Notes under the pieces: model-generated | What the model was told of the DNA's origin: nothing | What the model saw: only the letters and a program-made list of their open reading frames with translations | Database searches by the model: none | Position numbers and translations under genes: made by a program | In this document: positions 63,333 through 64,000 of the stretch, piece by piece | How the letters are laid out: each line of letters begins with the position of its first letter | Position numbering within the stretch: the stretch's first letter is position 1 | Assembly (NCBI GenBank): GCA_029237695.1 | Contig: CM055266.1 | Coordinates: forward strand, 6,024,064 to 6,088,063 | Origin: Conchocele bisecta | Taxonomy: Eukaryota > Mollusca > Bivalvia > Lucinida > Thyasiridae | Direction of reading: 5' to 3' | DNA: 64,000 bases

Positions 63333-64000
63333 CTGGCAATATAGAACATGCCCATAGTGTTTAGATAATAGTTAAATTTGTCCCATGAATGTGTATATTG
63401 TTTCACGCTCAAATTGTGGGCTTGACGCCGGGAAACGAGCCTCTCATCACTATGTACAGTGTTGTCAGTTATTTTTGTATTGAAATGGAACAGTCCGGCT
63501 AAAATAAGTATGGAACAAACCATAATGTATATTTAGGGATCACAGGGTTAAAAGGACATCTTTTGTAACCTTTAATTTTACAAACCGTAAACAATAGTTT
63601 TCTAACCCGTTTCAAACTTTATGTATTATGTATATTACTTATCTCTCTTGAAATAAATATTAAAGGTGCATGCCCACTCAGTAGGCACATAATGTTCTTT
63701 ATAGAAATTAAATAATTGTATAATTGTGTCACTATTCCACCAGTTCTAAAAATTACGAGTGCCCGCTATACAGACATAATCATTTTATTAATATTTATTT
63801 AATTATTTAATGATAGTGACGTGCGGTGGTATCAGGCTATTTTCATATGCAAATGAGGCATGATATGTCTTAATTATTTATACTAATTAAATGCGTCATT
63901 TGAAAAAATAATAATTTCGACAGATTATAAAGTATGATCATTGCACATGAAAAAATAATTAGTAACGTCCGTTAAGATTTTAAGGAAACACGGTTATTGC
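63333..64000. other. Intron sequence, no exon recognised
   Basis: 63663-63760 (CAGTAGGCACATAATGTTC, GAAATTAAATAATTGTATAA) resembles 52430-52540 inside the TIR element. An open frame continues from the exon up to 63523 on the - strand but lies upstream of the acceptor and has no similarity. The last 60 bases resemble the 2408-2450 foldback (GGAAACACGGTTATTG). Confidence 0.45.

Noticed and set aside
63333..63523. Extension of the ULD exon upstream to an ATG at 63523
   Set aside because: Similarity to the TBK1 family starts exactly after the TATTGCCAG acceptor, and the added residues have no match.

Overview
The window reads as a nuclear segment of a marine invertebrate, most likely a lophotrochozoan and plausibly a bivalve mollusc. 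Genes have introns with GT-AG splice sites. The only recognisable host gene is an animal innate-immunity kinase. Most of the rest is transposon-derived: a DIRS/Ngaro-like retrotransposon with an SGNH hydrolase, a Tc1 element, a LINE 3' end, hundreds of bp of MITEs, Helitron-like repeats with tandem cores, and several minisatellites. The species cannot be fixed from sequence alone.

Host gene. Thirteen exons of a TBK1/IKK-epsilon-type kinase can be recognised. Seven lie on the + strand at the left (1646-10496) and encode the kinase domain from the beta-3 lysine to the start of the ubiquitin-like domain. Six lie on the - strand in descending order (63332 down to 27076) and encode the rest of the ubiquitin-like domain, the helical scaffold/dimerisation region and a C-terminal coiled coil ending in TGA. 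The two halves do not overlap in content. The exon phases match at every junction, including the cross-strand one, and the lengths sum to 1755 nt, exactly 585 codons. A run of exactly 500 N (12507-13006) separates them. The simplest reading is one gene whose right-hand contig was scaffolded backwards; a true inversion or two partial paralogues are alternatives. The 5' exons lie left of the window, and one or two coiled-coil exons may have been missed.

Layout. 1-10.5 kb: kinase exons, with introns full of foldback MITEs and two Helitron-like elements. 10.5-13 kb: MITE, Helitron-like element with GGTCA-rich repeats, Tigger-like fragment, gap. 13-20 kb: a ~185 bp satellite, a complete 1.58 kb Tc1 element with a broken transposase, a tRNA-Glu-like sequence and more Helitron-like repeats. 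21.6-24.5 kb: a G/C-run minisatellite that switches orientation. 24.6-29.9 kb: MITEs and the two last kinase-gene exons. 29.9-32.9 kb: a 48/50 bp minisatellite. 33-39.8 kb: MITEs, Helitron-like repeats and a LINE 3' end. 39.8-44.5 kb: the Ngaro-like retrotransposon. 44.8-48.7 kb: satellite, poly-C tract and palindromes. 48.7-50.2 kb: two exons. 50.4-60 kb: palindromes, a 1.8 kb TIR element and a deeply nested Helitron-like element. 60-64 kb: two exons around a 64 bp minisatellite.

Shared biology. Nearly all non-coding sequence is one of a few repeat designs: perfect-stem foldback MITEs, two TTAA-flanked MITE families (called P1 and P2 here), a short-TIR foldback family (A), a dispersed family with a tRNA-like B box (D), and Helitron-like elements. 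The Helitron-like elements start ACTAGA or ACAAGA, carry a short palindrome near the start and end in a hairpin whose stem repeats a motif near the start. Several repeats abut the kinase gene's splice sites. Family letters are labels used only in this annotation.
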